A stretch of DNA of 64,000 nucleotides from Knufia peltigerae (taxonomy: Eukaryota > Ascomycota > Eurotiomycetes > Chaetothyriales > Trichomeriaceae), in NCBI GenBank assembly GCA_030247855.1, contig JAPDRN010000041.1, positions 186,001 through 250,000 on the forward strand. The letters are read 5' to 3'. This document shows, piece by piece, positions 11,901 to 23,189 of this stretch. Numbering within the stretch: the first letter of the stretch is position 1; every line of letters starts with the position of its first letter. A model generated the notes under the pieces. The model was not told the origin of the DNA. It saw only the letters and a list, made by a program, of their open reading frames with translations, and ran no database searches. A program made the translations under genes and the position numbers.

Positions 11901-13621
11901 ATTTTTGCGTTCATCAAAGCAAATCACAAGATTCATCGCAGGAACATCGATACCTAGTCAATCCAAGTCAGAGGAATAGCCTAGAGCCTTCCAAGGAGAT
12001 TACGGAAACCTACCTTCCTCAAGCACAGAAGTCGCAATACAAAGATTGAGCTCACCGCGTCGAAATCTTTCCAGACTCTTGGTTTGTACAGGAAGTTCGG
12101 TGAAATCAAACGGTCCTTGGTGTCCCGGGCTCGAGACACCAACAAAAGAGAAAGCCTGATACATTTGCATTCTGGGATGCCGGGTGATAACTTCGGTCAG
12201 AGCCCAGGCCGTGGCGCGTTTTTCAACAAAGACTAGGGCACGGAGTGTTGGGCGATATTCTTTTGCTAGATAATTGAGTAGTGCCTCAACTTTGGGTGAA
12301 AGGCAGCCTTCCATCAGTGCACCTGAATCCCTCAAGCCAATGACCTCGCTAACCGGCTGGAGTACTGAACTAAAAAACTGAGCTGTGCTGGTCAACGAAG
12401 TTTCCCCAGCATTGAGGCTCTTCTCTGCGGATGCCGACTTAAGGACTCTTCGTACGCAACTTGAAAGGTAGACATCGCAGGCCCAGCTTCCAAGACTTAC
12501 ATGTATAGCTCCACATGATCTGGCAAACGCTCGAAGCTCAGTAATGGCAGGGGTAGCATTCCGTCCAAGCATCTTTTTCAGTTTTTCCTGGGAGCTCGGG
12601 TCTGTCTTGCCTATTATGTATTGATAGAAAGGGTCACTATCCAACGATAATACTGAGACGGTTTTCTGAAGGAGAATCATCCACTCCGAGGCTCCAAGCA
12701 GACTCTCTGCGAACATAATCGTTTCAAGCTCTGGCATTCTGATGAGAGACGTATATTCTTCTACTTGTTGCGTTGGCATCTTGCACTTGGCTTTGAGGCT
12801 CGTCTCAAGTGTGCTCATTTCAGACACATTTCGCTTCGTGATGGGACTGGCAGAGAGTCCGAGGATGTGCGGTAGGCTATCGAGCGAGCCATGATAATGA
12901 CGTTCCATGACTCGTTTCAAGGGAGAATCACCTACACAATGGTGTGCTTCATCAATGACAAGCAACGATATCTCTTTGAGGGACACGAAGCCGTAATCGA
13001 GAGCATCAAGAAGTATTTGAGGCGTTGAGACGACGACATCTATCTTGAAGAGCACCTTGTTCCATATGTCATTTGTTTTCCAGTGATCTGCATTGTCCAT
13101 ACCCGTAATCAACCGGAAGTTGAATGCAGGGAGCTGTTTTGAAAGGAAAAGGTGTTGTTGATAGGCCAAAACAACGCTCGGCGCTGTGAACCAAACGCGC
13201 TGCAAGAGAGATCAGCGTTCAAGATACGTTGTCAACGCAGGCACGATATAGCACAGACTTTACCGGTGGGGCGTTCAAGTTCAGCCTCGATCCGCAGTTT
13301 AGCCCTATGTTAGATGATCGGGTCAACGCAATGCAAACACTGGTAAGAAGGCAGAACTGCGGAACGCCAGAAAGGTTGTTCATAACTACTACCAAATGGG
13401 AAACTTACACTTGAGTCTTCCCGGTTCCGGTGCCCATCTATATATGTGTTAGATTGAGAAGAATGGAAGTGTCGAAAAGTTCCTACGACGGCAATAATGT
13501 TACCCTGAAGGCTTTGTTCGAACATCTCGATCTGGTAGGCATAGCTCCGTAAGGGCGTCTCGAGGACGTCGTCGGCCTCAGACTCGCTATCTGACCATGT
13601 TTCTTCTGATGCATGAGGCAT
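8909..13621 (-). CDS. dcl2: Dicer-like protein 2, six exons
   Basis: Exons in transcript order are 13621-13487, 13437-13409, 13304-13259, 13199-12014, 11953-11677 and 11618-8909, in frame throughout, giving 1460 residues. The protein cuts double-stranded RNA into small RNAs for silencing and antiviral defence. Domains in order: helicase with MGTGTGKTQ near residue 46 and VIDEAHHC near 152; helicase C with TSVLEEGIDVP and YVQSRGRARA; Dicer dimerisation domain from about 560; RNase IIIa (RLEFLGDDLLK near 953, DIIEALIGAA); RNase IIIb (YERLEFLGDAILDH near 1144, DVVESVLAA); a dsRNA-binding-like segment near 1335; and an acidic tail. Both RNase III domains keep the E-x-x-G-D and later D/E residues. 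No PAZ domain is evident, as is common for fungal DCL2. The third intron uses a weak GTCTGT donor, chosen because it keeps frame and gives GKRVWF. The ATG at 13621 is followed by typical acidic sequence; the frame is open further upstream. Confidence 0.92.
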
Positions 13622-14404
13622 GATCGAATGAAGATGATGAAAAGAAGGAGAGCGATGAAGTAGGCGAGAAGAGTGGCTACTGATGCACTCGTGAAAGAAC
13701 GGATAAAAGGAGCCAGTGCATATCTGGGTGTGCAAGAGGTTGTGAACGCTAAAGAACAATCGCTACTTAAGCATTAGAGAAGAAGGAGACCACGAACGAC
13801 GACGACTGAGATACAAGGTCTTGTGTTGAGAGGCACGACATGATGCTGTGGTCACCGATTTCAATTGAAGCCTCTCAAAACTTGGCAGTGGTTCGGAGCG
13901 GACAATCATTTCTCCGGCAAGGCTCCGATATGTCAGGTCTCAGGGATTGAAACAGCCCAGCCCGTCGCTATTTATCTTTGTATTCCACGCTTTTTCCATC
14001 CCAATCTCTACAAAGGTGTCACAGTGCTCATCGACTCATCTTTAAAGTCGACAAGTTCAAGTCTGAACTCTTGAGACACCATGGTCTCCAGTCATCCCCC
14101 CCTGGTCTTACAAGACAGCGTAAGATCAAAAAAGGACAAGTGAGGTTGTACAGGCTGGCCTCACTCCAAAAGCGCCTCAGTTTTGCTCTACCACTGAGCA
14201 CATTATCTTTCCGGCATGGCTTGGCAAACTTGGGAGTAAGCGGTCAAATCGATTGCCCACAAACGCGTCATCACTCATTGCTATTTAACACATATCCATC
14301 ATTTTCATGCCGCCTTGTGAATTTGAGAGCATTTCAGAGATTGTAAGAAACCAATCTGGTATTTTCAAGAAAAGTCTCCTCTCAACCGCGTATGTTCTCG
14401 TAGA
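13622..14404. other. Divergent promoter region between dcl2 and a GrpB-like gene
   Basis: About 780 bp separate the two divergent starts. No repeats or further genes are visible. Confidence 0.4.
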
Positions 14405-15109
14405 ATGCGGCACGAAACCGGCAGCCAATATCTCAGCCCTTTCGTCCCTGGTCAAAGCAGCGAACTGCCTCCGGTGGCTGCAGGCACAGCACCTTTGCCC
14501 ACAGTCACAGTGGTAGAACACGACCCCTCATGGCCGTCAAAGTTTCAGGAGATATTGCAGAAGCTGGAGGGTTATCTATCTACTTCAGGGGTGAGATACA
14601 CTGCCATCGAACACGTCGGTAGTACGGCAGTGCCTGGACTTGCCGCAAAACCCAACATCGACATTATCATCGAAGTACCTGATGCCGAGAACGCTGCCAA
14701 AGCGAAGGAAGCTCTCATACATGAGCCATCCCCTGAAGAACACTACAAATGTTGGGGAGATGGTGGCATCAAAGGCAGAATCAGCATGAAGCCTCATAGC
14801 CGCAATGAGGCACTAGAACAGAGCGTCTACATAATCAACCAGCAGGATTCTGACGGCAGAATGATAGCGCGTTGTCACCGGGCTCTCCGCGATACCCTCA
14901 GAATGCCACAGCATGAAGCACTAAGAGCGGAGTATGGCCGACTCAAAGTTCACCTTGCCTACTCAAGCATCGATGGGGTTGATTATGGACAGAAGAAGAA
15001 TCCACTTATTCGAAGAATTCTACAAGCAGCTGGTTGGACGGACGAGGATATTGACAAGAAGGAATGTCTCGACTACCGGATCCCAGGAGACTATGACCTA
15101 CCATACTGA
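14405..15109 (+). CDS. GrpB/UPF0157-family protein (copy 1)
   Basis: A single exon of 234 residues. After about 35 polar residues the family core begins with VTVVEHDPSWPSKFQEI, then the signature IEHVGSTAVPGLAAKPNIDI, and a later YGRLKVHLA. GrpB/UPF0157 proteins have a nucleotidyltransferase-like fold in which the HVGSTAVPG glycines and the downstream Asp pair (here NIDIII) are the conserved core. Their substrate is not known in fungi. The tail after KNPLIRRIL is longer than in bacterial members and ends GDYDLPY. A second, divergent copy of the family lies at 52.4-53.0 kb. Bacterial-type families of this kind in fungi often come from horizontal transfer, but nothing in the sequence alone proves that. 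Confidence 0.85.
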   Translation: MRHETGSQYLSPFVPGQSSELPPVAAGTAPLPTVTVVEHDPSWPSKFQEILQKLEGYLSTSGVRYTAIEHVGSTAVPGLAAKPNIDIIIEVPDAENAAKAKEALIHEPSPEEHYKCWGDGGIKGRISMKPHSRNEALEQSVYIINQQDSDGRMIARCHRALRDTLRMPQHEALRAEYGRLKVHLAYSSIDGVDYGQKKNPLIRRILQAAGWTDEDIDKKECLDYRIPGDYDLPY

Positions 15110-15208
15110 GAAGCTCTCTAACACTCTTGCAATTCTACAAGCCAAGATTCTCGCAGAGGCTTGTCGGCCAACTGGTCGATATTCAAACACTCCTTGACAT
15201 CTTCTGAA

Positions 15209-16262
15209 TCACCCCAGAGCCTTCAGGATATCGGTGGAATTCCCCAGAAACCCTAAATCGAAAGTCAGTCCTCGTCTTGACTGAGAAGGAAGCGAACTTA
15301 CCATAACCTTGCGCATTGTATCTGGTCATCTCCTGTGCGAAGGGAGGACTGGTTGACTGGCTGATATCGTCGACATAAATCACATCATACCCTTGGAAAG
15401 CAATTGTTAGTCGAGTGCTATTTTCTCGCCGTTGTTACAATGGCTCACCTTTGAAATACGCATCCACGAGTGTTGACCAGACACATTGGTCAGCGTTGAC
15501 ACCGCCGAAGAAGAGAGTCGACATCTCATTCTCTTGCAACCACAATCCCAAGGGGGTCTGAGGACCCCAAAGCCCTGATAGTCGATTTTTGTTGAACCAC
15601 AAATCTGTGCCAGCGGCGATCCCTTCGTTCTTCATCGCGCCCAAAACACCATAGGGCTCAGCATTCCATGCTCCCCGCATCAATTTCCGGCCAACGTGGA
15701 TCGTCGTCCCATTCTCATGGATGGTGCCCATGTCGCTGCCGAAGGTCTCATTCGCCAAGTCCGAACCGTTGTTGCTGAAGCCAGCCTTGAACGCAGGTGG
15801 AATAGTCAGCAGATCGTACTCCGTCAGGCCCCAATTGACCCAGAGAACCTTCATGCCGTGCTTGCGAAAGCCTTTGATCATGTTGACAGTGGGATCGACC
15901 GCTCCACGGCCCTTGGTCGCCTTGGGAGACAAGTCCGGATGGAGGAAGAAGTTTTGCATGTCGATAATGACCAATGCAGAGCGATTTGGCTCAATCTTGA
16001 TAGATGAATCAACCATGGGCAGCACTTTTGGAGAAGTCACTGCGGCTCTGTCACTGCGTGTCAAGTCGAATGTACCATTGGGGAGCTTAACCCAGTAGTT
16101 GTAGTAGTTGCCCAGAGTTGTGGTAGCAGCGTCAAAACCATCGCCCACCATGCCATATTCCTGTCGCGCATGTAGGTCAGCTGGGATGGCAGCGGTGAGG
16201 GCATTGAACAGTAAGGTAAGCCAACAGAGGCGAGGGCCTTTGAACAATGCAGGGATTGTCAT
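15209..16262 (-). CDS. Secreted isochorismatase-like cysteine hydrolase, three exons
   Basis: Exons in transcript order are 16262-15449, 15391-15302 and 15252-15209, giving 315 residues. The N-terminus MTIPALFKGPRLCWLTLLFNA.. carries a hydrophobic segment ending near AAIPA, which looks like a signal peptide. Catalytic features of the isochorismatase-like hydrolases are present: Asp101 in VIIDMQNFF, the family Gly/Val region MKVLWVNWGLTEYD, and Cys260 in VNADQCVWSTLVDA. The C-terminus FLGNSTDILKALG is also typical. Several N-x-S/T sites fit an extracellular protein. Members hydrolyse isochorismate, nicotinamide or other small amides and ureas, and the substrate here cannot be told. It is divergent from the Zn2Cys6 regulator, which suggests shared control. 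Confidence 0.88.
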
Positions 16263-17141
16263 GGTGAGTTTCGTAACAAGGCTGAGGTGATTCAGGGGAT
16301 CGTCCGGTGTTTCTGCGAAGAGGGAGAAGAAGACCTTTGTGATGATCTGTGGTCCCCAGGACTTTCACTCGCCTTTTATACAGTTTCGAGGCTTCAAAGA
16401 CGCTCTGGCCGGTCGTATGCCGACACCAACGGAGATGCGCATCTGTTGTGCGTGCAACAGTATGAAGGGCCAAGGAAGGACTCAACCGAAACAGGCAGGT
16501 GAGGGTCTTCGAGATAAGAGATAGGGCACCAGCACGAGTATCAAGAGAACAAGTCTTGTACTTCTCCGCACAGCGCTACTGGTCGCTGCTCCCTGGTTGA
16601 TCATAGCCGCCCCTTTGGATTTCCTTTCCCACCCAGTCAACACGCCGAATCATGGCATATGGCGGCTGACAAAGAGCGGTGTCATTCGGTGAGGAAGGTC
16701 GGTCTCCAATCCCCGGAGGCACGGGGAACGCCTTCGTGCCTGAGACCGTTGATTTGAGGAACGGAAGCGTTGCCTCATGTTTCGATCGGTTCGCATCGTT
16801 GTGGCTGAGTTCACTGACGACGGTAGCGAATTGACCTTCAACTGCAATATCCTACAACATCTGAGCGATACCTCGATGAACTCAGTCACACGGACGTCAC
16901 TGATCTTCTGCGGCATTTATTCTCGTGGCCGGTGCGGAGAACGGTACTTTACATCTCATACCCCCATACTCCCTCCGTGCCAGGAAATACATTCCCCGGA
17001 TCAGGCGGCTAAGGTGGAACGCCCGGCTTGTATCAGCCTCTCAGTGCATCAAAGCCAAACTTCTTATATACTTGTTAAATATCAAAAATCCTTACAACCC
17101 GTCGTATCCAGCATCCGTTATCATCCTTGAGATCCGACAGC
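16263..17141. other. Shared divergent promoter region, 880 bp
   Basis: This lies between the starts of the hydrolase and the Zn2Cys6 regulator. It holds clustered CGG triplets (see separate entry) and no credible gene. Confidence 0.45.
16930..17008. promoter_or_regulatory. Clustered CGG triplets, possible Zn2Cys6 binding sites
   Basis: Three CGG triplets fall within 15 bp (16930-16944), and a CGG-N6-CGG direct repeat occurs at 16997-17008. Zn2Cys6 proteins bind paired CGG triplets, so these could be operators for the adjacent regulator. CGG is a common triplet and this is inference only. Confidence 0.25.
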
Positions 17142-19797
17142 ATGACGAATGCACCACCGTTGAAGCGTCGGCGTGTTACTCGTGCATGCGACAGCTGCCG
17201 CAGCCTTAAGGCCAAAGTGAGTGCACGATCTCTCTGGAACCAACCCGGAAGAAAGCTGACATGTTGCCTACCTAGTGTGACGGAGTCCAGCCTACCTGTG
17301 GCCGTTGCGATGGCTATGGTTACGCCTGTACCTGGAACGAAGGCGGTCGCCGAAAGGAATTCAACGCCACAAACCGTGTCGGTCTCGAATCACTTTCAAT
17401 GGAGACCCAGATGTTGAGAGATGCAATCGTCGCGTATAACGATCTCGTCAAAGACCTCCGACCGGCCCTCTCGCCAGATGATCGGAAAATTATCGATGTC
17501 CGTCTTGCATCTATCCAGTTCCCGGACTCTTTGACAGAACTGTCTGGAAACGGTGCGCCAAAAATAGCGGCACCCGCAGAGAAGCTGGGGGCTGAACATG
17601 ATCCCTCTCTCCTTTCGCAGCGATTTTTGGGTGAAGCCAGTGACATCCACTTCTTCCATGCAGTCGAATCTGCCTTTTGCCAACACCATGAGTTGGGACA
17701 GGATGTGACAGCAGAGACCTCCGATGCAAGAGTCGAAAGTTACGAACAAGAGTGCAGACGACATCAAGCCTCGTCACAGAACCAGGGTCATCATTTCCCA
17801 CGCAGGACAACTGCCGACAAGTTCGTCAACATATATTTCTCGACCATCCATAATGCTTATCCTTTCATCTCGGAGCCAGACTTCAGAGAGACGTACGAGT
17901 CATTCTGGCAACAGGAATCTTTGGGGAGGATTTCCGGGCCCTGGTTATCGATGTTATGTAAGTAGATACCTCAGACAGTATCCCATGCCTCGCGCGGCAC
18001 TACCACGAATGTGTCACCCGAAATGCAATTCTCGACCCTGCTTGTGTATTCAGGCCTCGAGAGGTTTCCGCCAGTATTTTGGGCTGATTATGTCGTTAGT
18101 GACCATTTTCGCTATCGGCGCTTGCTACGAGGGCATTGCTGAGCCCGAAGACCAAGACGTTGATGGTCCTGAAATGTCTCTCCAACATCAGCGATATTTC
18201 GAGCATGCGACGGCCATTGCCCAAAAGTACACCTCTAAGCACACTGTTGATTTCGTTTGTGCTCTCCTGGCACAATGTTTTTATCTTCTGGCTACTTGTC
18301 AGACGGATCGCTGTTGGACAACATTGGGACTTGCCGTTCGTATCGCTCAGAGTATCGGCCTCCACGTCGAAGATGAGCGTTGTCCGGACCTTGGTCGCAG
18401 TTTGGCGGCGCCTCGAGAGCAACGTCGACGAGTTTGGTACTCCATCTTCATCCTCGATCGTCTCGTGGCAATGCAATTGGGACGTCCGCCCGCCATCTGT
18501 GACGGTAACTTCAACGTAAGGCTACCCTCGCGGCAATCTGACACCGATTTGGTGGACGTCACGAGTCAGGGCGATAGCCACGGTCAGTACTGGGCTGGTG
18601 ATTACTTTATCGCCATGATAGCATTCTCGGAGATCATCGGTAAAGTCTTCAACAACCTTTATGGCCCTAGGAAAAGTGATGATGCCGCTTCGACTTTGTC
18701 GACCATCGACCGCTTGAACCCCGAGCTGTTGCAGTGGCGGTCGAACCTACCACGGAATCTCCGGTTTGATCTCTCGCATACCTTTGAAAAGTCAACAGTC
18801 TATAAGCGACAGGTATGTGACCCCTTCCTTAATCCCGCTGTTGAAGACTATCAAGTGACACCATCAACAGCGGAACATGCTTGCCATGAAGTTCTACAAT
18901 TTACAAGCGCTGATCCATCGACCTTTCCTGGCCCCCAGCAAGATACCGGGGTCATGTCCAACTTCTTCCGCGTTCTACCAAACAGAGGGTAGGAGGATCA
19001 CTTTGTCAAAACGAACTTGCGTCATGTCTGCGCAACATACTGCAAAGCTACTCCACAACCTCGAGGACAAAAAGAGCCTTGTGTATGGGTTTCCCTGGTG
19101 GCAGATGATCTCTTGTCTCCTTTGCGCGAGTTCGATCCTCCTAGTCGCCCCCATGTGTGCAGATCCGGACACGGATAAAGAACCGTTCAAAGAAATTGAT
19201 TGGACGGCTGTTGATGAAGACGCCGACGTTTGCCTGAAGGTCTTTGAGGCCCTTAGCCCCAACTCCAACGCTGCGAGATTGGCGAGTGACATGATGCAGA
19301 GACTCAGGAAGACGAGGATGATGTCTCAAGGTTGGTCCCTTACCTATAATCTTTCGGAGTCAAGAGAGCCGTACTTACTGGCGATGTCTGCGTATTTCAG
19401 GGAGATCAACAGATTGTTCGGAGATGGAGCTCATGCTCACACCGATGGTCGAGGGCGGGTCCGACACCGTGGCAGATCCATCCAATTTCTTCGATCCTGC
19501 TATTCCCTCCAGTATGGATCTGATCGTGCCGAGTCAAGACTCATTCAACCTCATGTTCCAGGGCATGCCGTATGAAGTCTCGGAGCCGATCATGTGTAAG
19601 TCTCACTTCCCAATGCTCCCTAGACCATGTGGAATGTTTAGAGCAATGAATGTTTCCGCTGGGTTGCACACTCCGTTCGTGCTTCCTTTGAGCGTTTCTT
19701 CCCATTGTCACAGACTGACGTTCGATATTCGCTTGCAGGGTCAGCACAATTCGTGAATACGGCATACAATCCCTTCTTGACTCGCTCAGGATCTTGA
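17142..19797 (+). CDS. Zn(II)2Cys6 transcription factor with fungal-specific middle domain, six exons
   Basis: Exons are 17142-17216, 17276-17957, 18100-18812, 18871-19330, 19401-19595 and 19739-19797, in frame, giving 727 residues. The binuclear zinc cluster is split by the first intron and reads CDSCRSLKAK then CDGVQPTCGRCDGYGYAC, an exact C-x2-C-x6-C-x6-C-x2-C-x6-C. The fungal-specific transcription factor domain follows, with IYFSTIHNAYPFISEPDF, FAIGACYEG and the RRRVWYSIFILDRLVAMQLGRP-type signature near the middle. The second intron acceptor (18099) was chosen because it joins LSML to LTIFAIGACYEG. The last two introns are less certain; they replace a Ser-poor reading with the typical acidic C-terminus SMDLIVPSQDSFNLMF. 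It likely regulates the divergent hydrolase or a nearby pathway. The target is unknown. Confidence 0.87.
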
Positions 19798-20668
19798 ACG
19801 CCGGGACCAAGCGTGCGGTAAGGAATGAAGGGGATGGCAAAGGATAAATCCAGGAGCTCAGAGCCTGGAGTGTCAGTCAGAGCCACCTAAACCACCCGTC
19901 TGACCCGGTTGTCTGTCGGATGTGGAGTGTTGTATTTGCATCAATGCATACTGCATGCCCGTTCAGAGTGGCATAAGCAGCCTTCCAACCGGCGAGACAG
20001 GAATGGACCAGCAGACAGCGACTCGGTGACTCCCTGAAGACTTCCACATCCAGGATTTGATAAGAGTCAAGTCGTATGACCGGAACAGAGGGAGCTGTTG
20101 ACTGTCCGTCTCTGCCGTACTCCGGCGCGGAAGTATTCACCCCGGCCTCGTATGGATCGTAATTGTGTACCCTTACTACTACTACCATGTCTACTGCTCA
20201 CCAGTCGACGAGGCTACTTCCCAGCCTTGGACGCGCACGGCCCACAAGAATCATGGAATTGTTAGCAATTATACCAGGGAATTTTGCCTCATCAGTGAAG
20301 TTTTGTTTCCTTTGGTTTTGCCCGTAGCAGGTCACGATAGGGGAGGATTTGTCCGGACATGAAGTACCTGCCACTACCTAGGTAGGATTTCGCCATGGAG
20401 GGACTACCCCAGGGTCTCTTGAGATCCCGCCTGAACCGGGCGGAGAAGCTGATCACCCGCTGAAGAACACCCGCTCCACCACCCCTGGTCACCTGCCGCA
20501 AGGTCATTGACCTCTTACAACAGCCAGCACACCAACAAGTGAGGTTCTCCTCATCCAGCCGCTTCCATGCATATATGCTCTGCCTTGTCGCCTCCTTCGG
20601 GGCTTCTTGGACCACATAACCGGCATCGAAAAGCAAAGTTCGAAGCATTCATCGTCACCAGAATCTCC
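19798..20668. other. Intergenic, 870 bp
   Basis: 3' flank of the regulator and promoter of the arrestin-like gene. A CCTAGGTAGG-type motif occurs near 20377. No gene seen. Confidence 0.4.
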
Positions 20669-22093
20669 ATGGCACTTTCCATCTGCCTTACTCACGATGA
20701 AAGGAAGCCAATAACACCTGGCTCGGTGGTTCTGGGCGTGGTCAAACTCAGGATACACGAGGACCAAATCATTGAGTCTCTGGAAATTGACTTCAAAGGC
20801 CTGACAAAGGTCTTTCTGAAGCAAAACTATGGCGACCTGGCGGCATCGCGGGCAGATTACCTTTCCAAAGGCTACCTCTTCAGTCGCCACCAGAATCTCT
20901 ACAGCGGAGGAGGATGTGTCCAGCGCAAGGGGGCGTACGCGTGGCCATTTGCATTTCGGGTTCCGTTATTTGCAGCTCCACGAATCTTGCCATCCGGGTC
21001 AAAGGACTTGTTCAATTCGACGGTCCCATGGAGGGGCGACCTGGTCGTGGACAAGCGACCTCACCCTCTGCCACCGAGCATGGTGCATACGGGCAGGTTC
21101 CTCTGCAGTGTGCACTACTTTCTCGAAGCGACCCTCGTTCAACGACCTGCTGAAATCAATGGCGCAAAAGGGACGAGCACGAAGGTCCAGGCGTCACGAA
21201 ACATACCCATCCAGAGCCTGGATATGACCCCTCGGGCCGAAGGTGACTGGCCGTACGTCATCCATCGTCGCAGAATGCGTTGTGCTTCTACAGGAGCTCA
21301 CATCCACACTGCGCTTCGTCGGATCACCCTTCTTCCAGCAAAGGCCCTGGGAGTGTCCGCTGGGTGTGAAACAGAACTTTGCTTTTCGGTCTTGTTACCT
21401 CAGAGGATAGACTCCGGGGGGAAGTCACCACTTTCCATCCCTGTCTCTTGCTCAATACAACCATCATCGGCAGTACAGAGCTCAGGACCGGCATCAGCTG
21501 TGATGGAACGATCTTTGGAGTCTATCGAACTCTTCTTCAAGCTGTCCCTGATCCGGCTTACTCAAGCGAGAGCAGGATGTCACACCAGCTCATCAAGCAA
21601 ACGAATCTTCATGCGAAAAGGATCGGCGACGATGCCTGTCTCCAGCCTCGCTTCACCTACTACCACTTTGGCGGAAACAGACACAAGGACAAATACGTCA
21701 GCGTTCTCCGTCAACCTTGGCGACATGGCAGACCTGTCGGTTCCCACAGAGCTATTGGTTGCAGACTTTTCAACTTACAATATCGCTCAATCGCACAGCT
21801 TCGAGGTCATTTTTCGCGTCAGATATGCGGGGAAGAAGCACAGGGTTGCCCTTCGATGGGTGCCTGTCAGTGTTGTGCCACGATCTGAAGACAACCTCGA
21901 GAGGCGACTGTTGAGCGCAGGAGTGGAGGAGGATGATGTATGGGGATGTGATTCGGTGGGCATCCCGTGGCGAGAGTATGCCGCGACCAGGTCTGGTGGG
22001 ATGCGAGAAGGTCTTGAAGCCTGGGTGGAAGAGTATGATGAGAGCGACGAGGACGATGGTCCAAAGACCCCACCTCCAATGTATACAGCGTGA
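20669..22093 (+). CDS. Arrestin-like (N-terminal domain) protein, single exon
   Basis: The ATG at 20669 has a good context (tccATGg) and opens 474 residues. An in-frame upstream ATG at 20567 would add 34 residues of non-typical sequence. The N-terminus ALSICLTHDERKPITPGSVV, followed by LGVVKLRIHEDQIIESLEIDFKGL, is the first beta-sandwich of an arrestin N domain. A second beta-rich half follows, and the C-terminus is acidic (EEYDESDEDDGPKTPPP). Fungal alpha-arrestin-like proteins often act as adaptors for ubiquitin ligases on membrane transporters. I do not see a clear PPxY motif here; PPPMY near the C-terminus is close but not exact. The family call is moderate to good, the cargo unknown. Confidence 0.72.
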   Translation: MALSICLTHDERKPITPGSVVLGVVKLRIHEDQIIESLEIDFKGLTKVFLKQNYGDLAASRADYLSKGYLFSRHQNLYSGGGCVQRKGAYAWPFAFRVPLFAAPRILPSGSKDLFNSTVPWRGDLVVDKRPHPLPPSMVHTGRFLCSVHYFLEATLVQRPAEINGAKGTSTKVQASRNIPIQSLDMTPRAEGDWPYVIHRRRMRCASTGAHIHTALRRITLLPAKALGVSAGCETELCFSVLLPQRIDSGGKSPLSIPVSCSIQPSSAVQSSGPASAVMERSLESIELFFKLSLIRLTQARAGCHTSSSSKRIFMRKGSATMPVSSLASPTTTLAETDTRTNTSAFSVNLGDMADLSVPTELLVADFSTYNIAQSHSFEVIFRVRYAGKKHRVALRWVPVSVVPRSEDNLERRLLSAGVEEDDVWGCDSVGIPWREYAATRSGGMREGLEAWVEEYDESDEDDGPKTPPPMYTA

Positions 22094-22673
22094 AGATATC
22101 CGTACAATGAACAGATAAAAGAGTTGGCTTGCAAAGTACAAATTGTACAGTGTGTCAGCTAGACAGAACCTTGTCCTCCTTTTCCGTACAACTTGAGACT
22201 GCTGGAGGGGAGTGACAAGGATGCGAAGTGGATGGTGAGGCTGACTGTCCCTCTCTGTTCGGGGCTTGCGAGGCTGCGTCAGTCCCAATTGACATTAGCG
22301 TGATTGAAGTGCGCATCTTTGAAGCCCATCGACGTCATATATCACCAGAATGAAATCGTCACAAATACGCTCTCCAAGCTTTCTTTTTCCAAGACCTTAG
22401 GAGTGACAGAGTATCAAGTACTTTGTCGATCGCGACACGAGTCCTACCACAATCTTCTCGGTACCGGTCACCAAACGAATGCCAAAAGTGCTACATTTAC
22501 GAAGCTACACTGTCCATCCAAACCTGACTGCGCGCCTTCATTCCACAAACACCACCACCACCAGCCAAACCCTCTCAACCCGAAGACCCCTTCTGACTCG
22601 CACAAATTCAATCCGCGCCTCACCGTCAGTTTCCGTCACGACTCGGAGACCTTACCGGACCACCTCGCCCACC
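22094..22673. other. Intergenic, 580 bp
   Basis: Leader and promoter of the next gene. The frame upstream of the chosen ATG is open but is Ser/Thr/Arg-rich without structure. Confidence 0.4.
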
Positions 22674-23189
22674 ATGTCCGACGACGCCAGCTACACTTCA
22701 TTTCTGGAAAAGGCCAACGCCTCTCCTCAATCGCAGTCACAGGGTAAAACGCACGAACAGGCTTCTTCGACCTCGGAACGACGTACTCAGTTCGACCCTT
22801 CCACATCGACAGCCTCCGAATCCGCTCTGCCTGCATCCCTGCGATCACTCCCCGACACGACCTACACGTCAGACACCGACTCACCCTTTGAACCCGTGGT
22901 GTTTGACTACGCAGACTCGGCCCTCCCGACCGCCCAACAGTTCCAAAAGTGTCTGCAACACAAAACCCACGGCGCCGCGTCTTCCGGATCGGTCGAAGAG
23001 TTGAGCACGTCCGAATTCGACCCGCGAGGCGAGTACAAGGACATCATCGTCCGTGTGGAACAGGCCGGCAAGAGTTCAAAAGTCAGAGTGTTCAGGGTGG
23101 AGGTCGGTGCCACGAGGGTCGAGTACTACATCATCACGGTGGGTGACAGGATGTTGGTCGGAGTGGTGACAAAGGCCGTGGAGAGTTGA
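22674..23189 (+). CDS. Small conserved fungal protein of unknown function
   Basis: 171 residues in one exon from an ATG in good context (accATGt). The N-terminal half is Ser/Thr-rich and disordered, starting MSDDASYTSFLEKANA. The C-terminal half is a small alpha/beta unit with EFDPRGEYKDIIVRVEQAG, VRVFRVEVGATRVEYYIIT and the ending VTKAVES. I recall similar short proteins widely in Eurotiomycetes, all uncharacterised. It is convergent with the V-ATPase gene. Function cannot be assigned. Confidence 0.75.
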   Translation: MSDDASYTSFLEKANASPQSQSQGKTHEQASSTSERRTQFDPSTSTASESALPASLRSLPDTTYTSDTDSPFEPVVFDYADSALPTAQQFQKCLQHKTHGAASSGSVEELSTSEFDPRGEYKDIIVRVEQAGKSSKVRVFRVEVGATRVEYYIITVGDRMLVGVVTKAVES

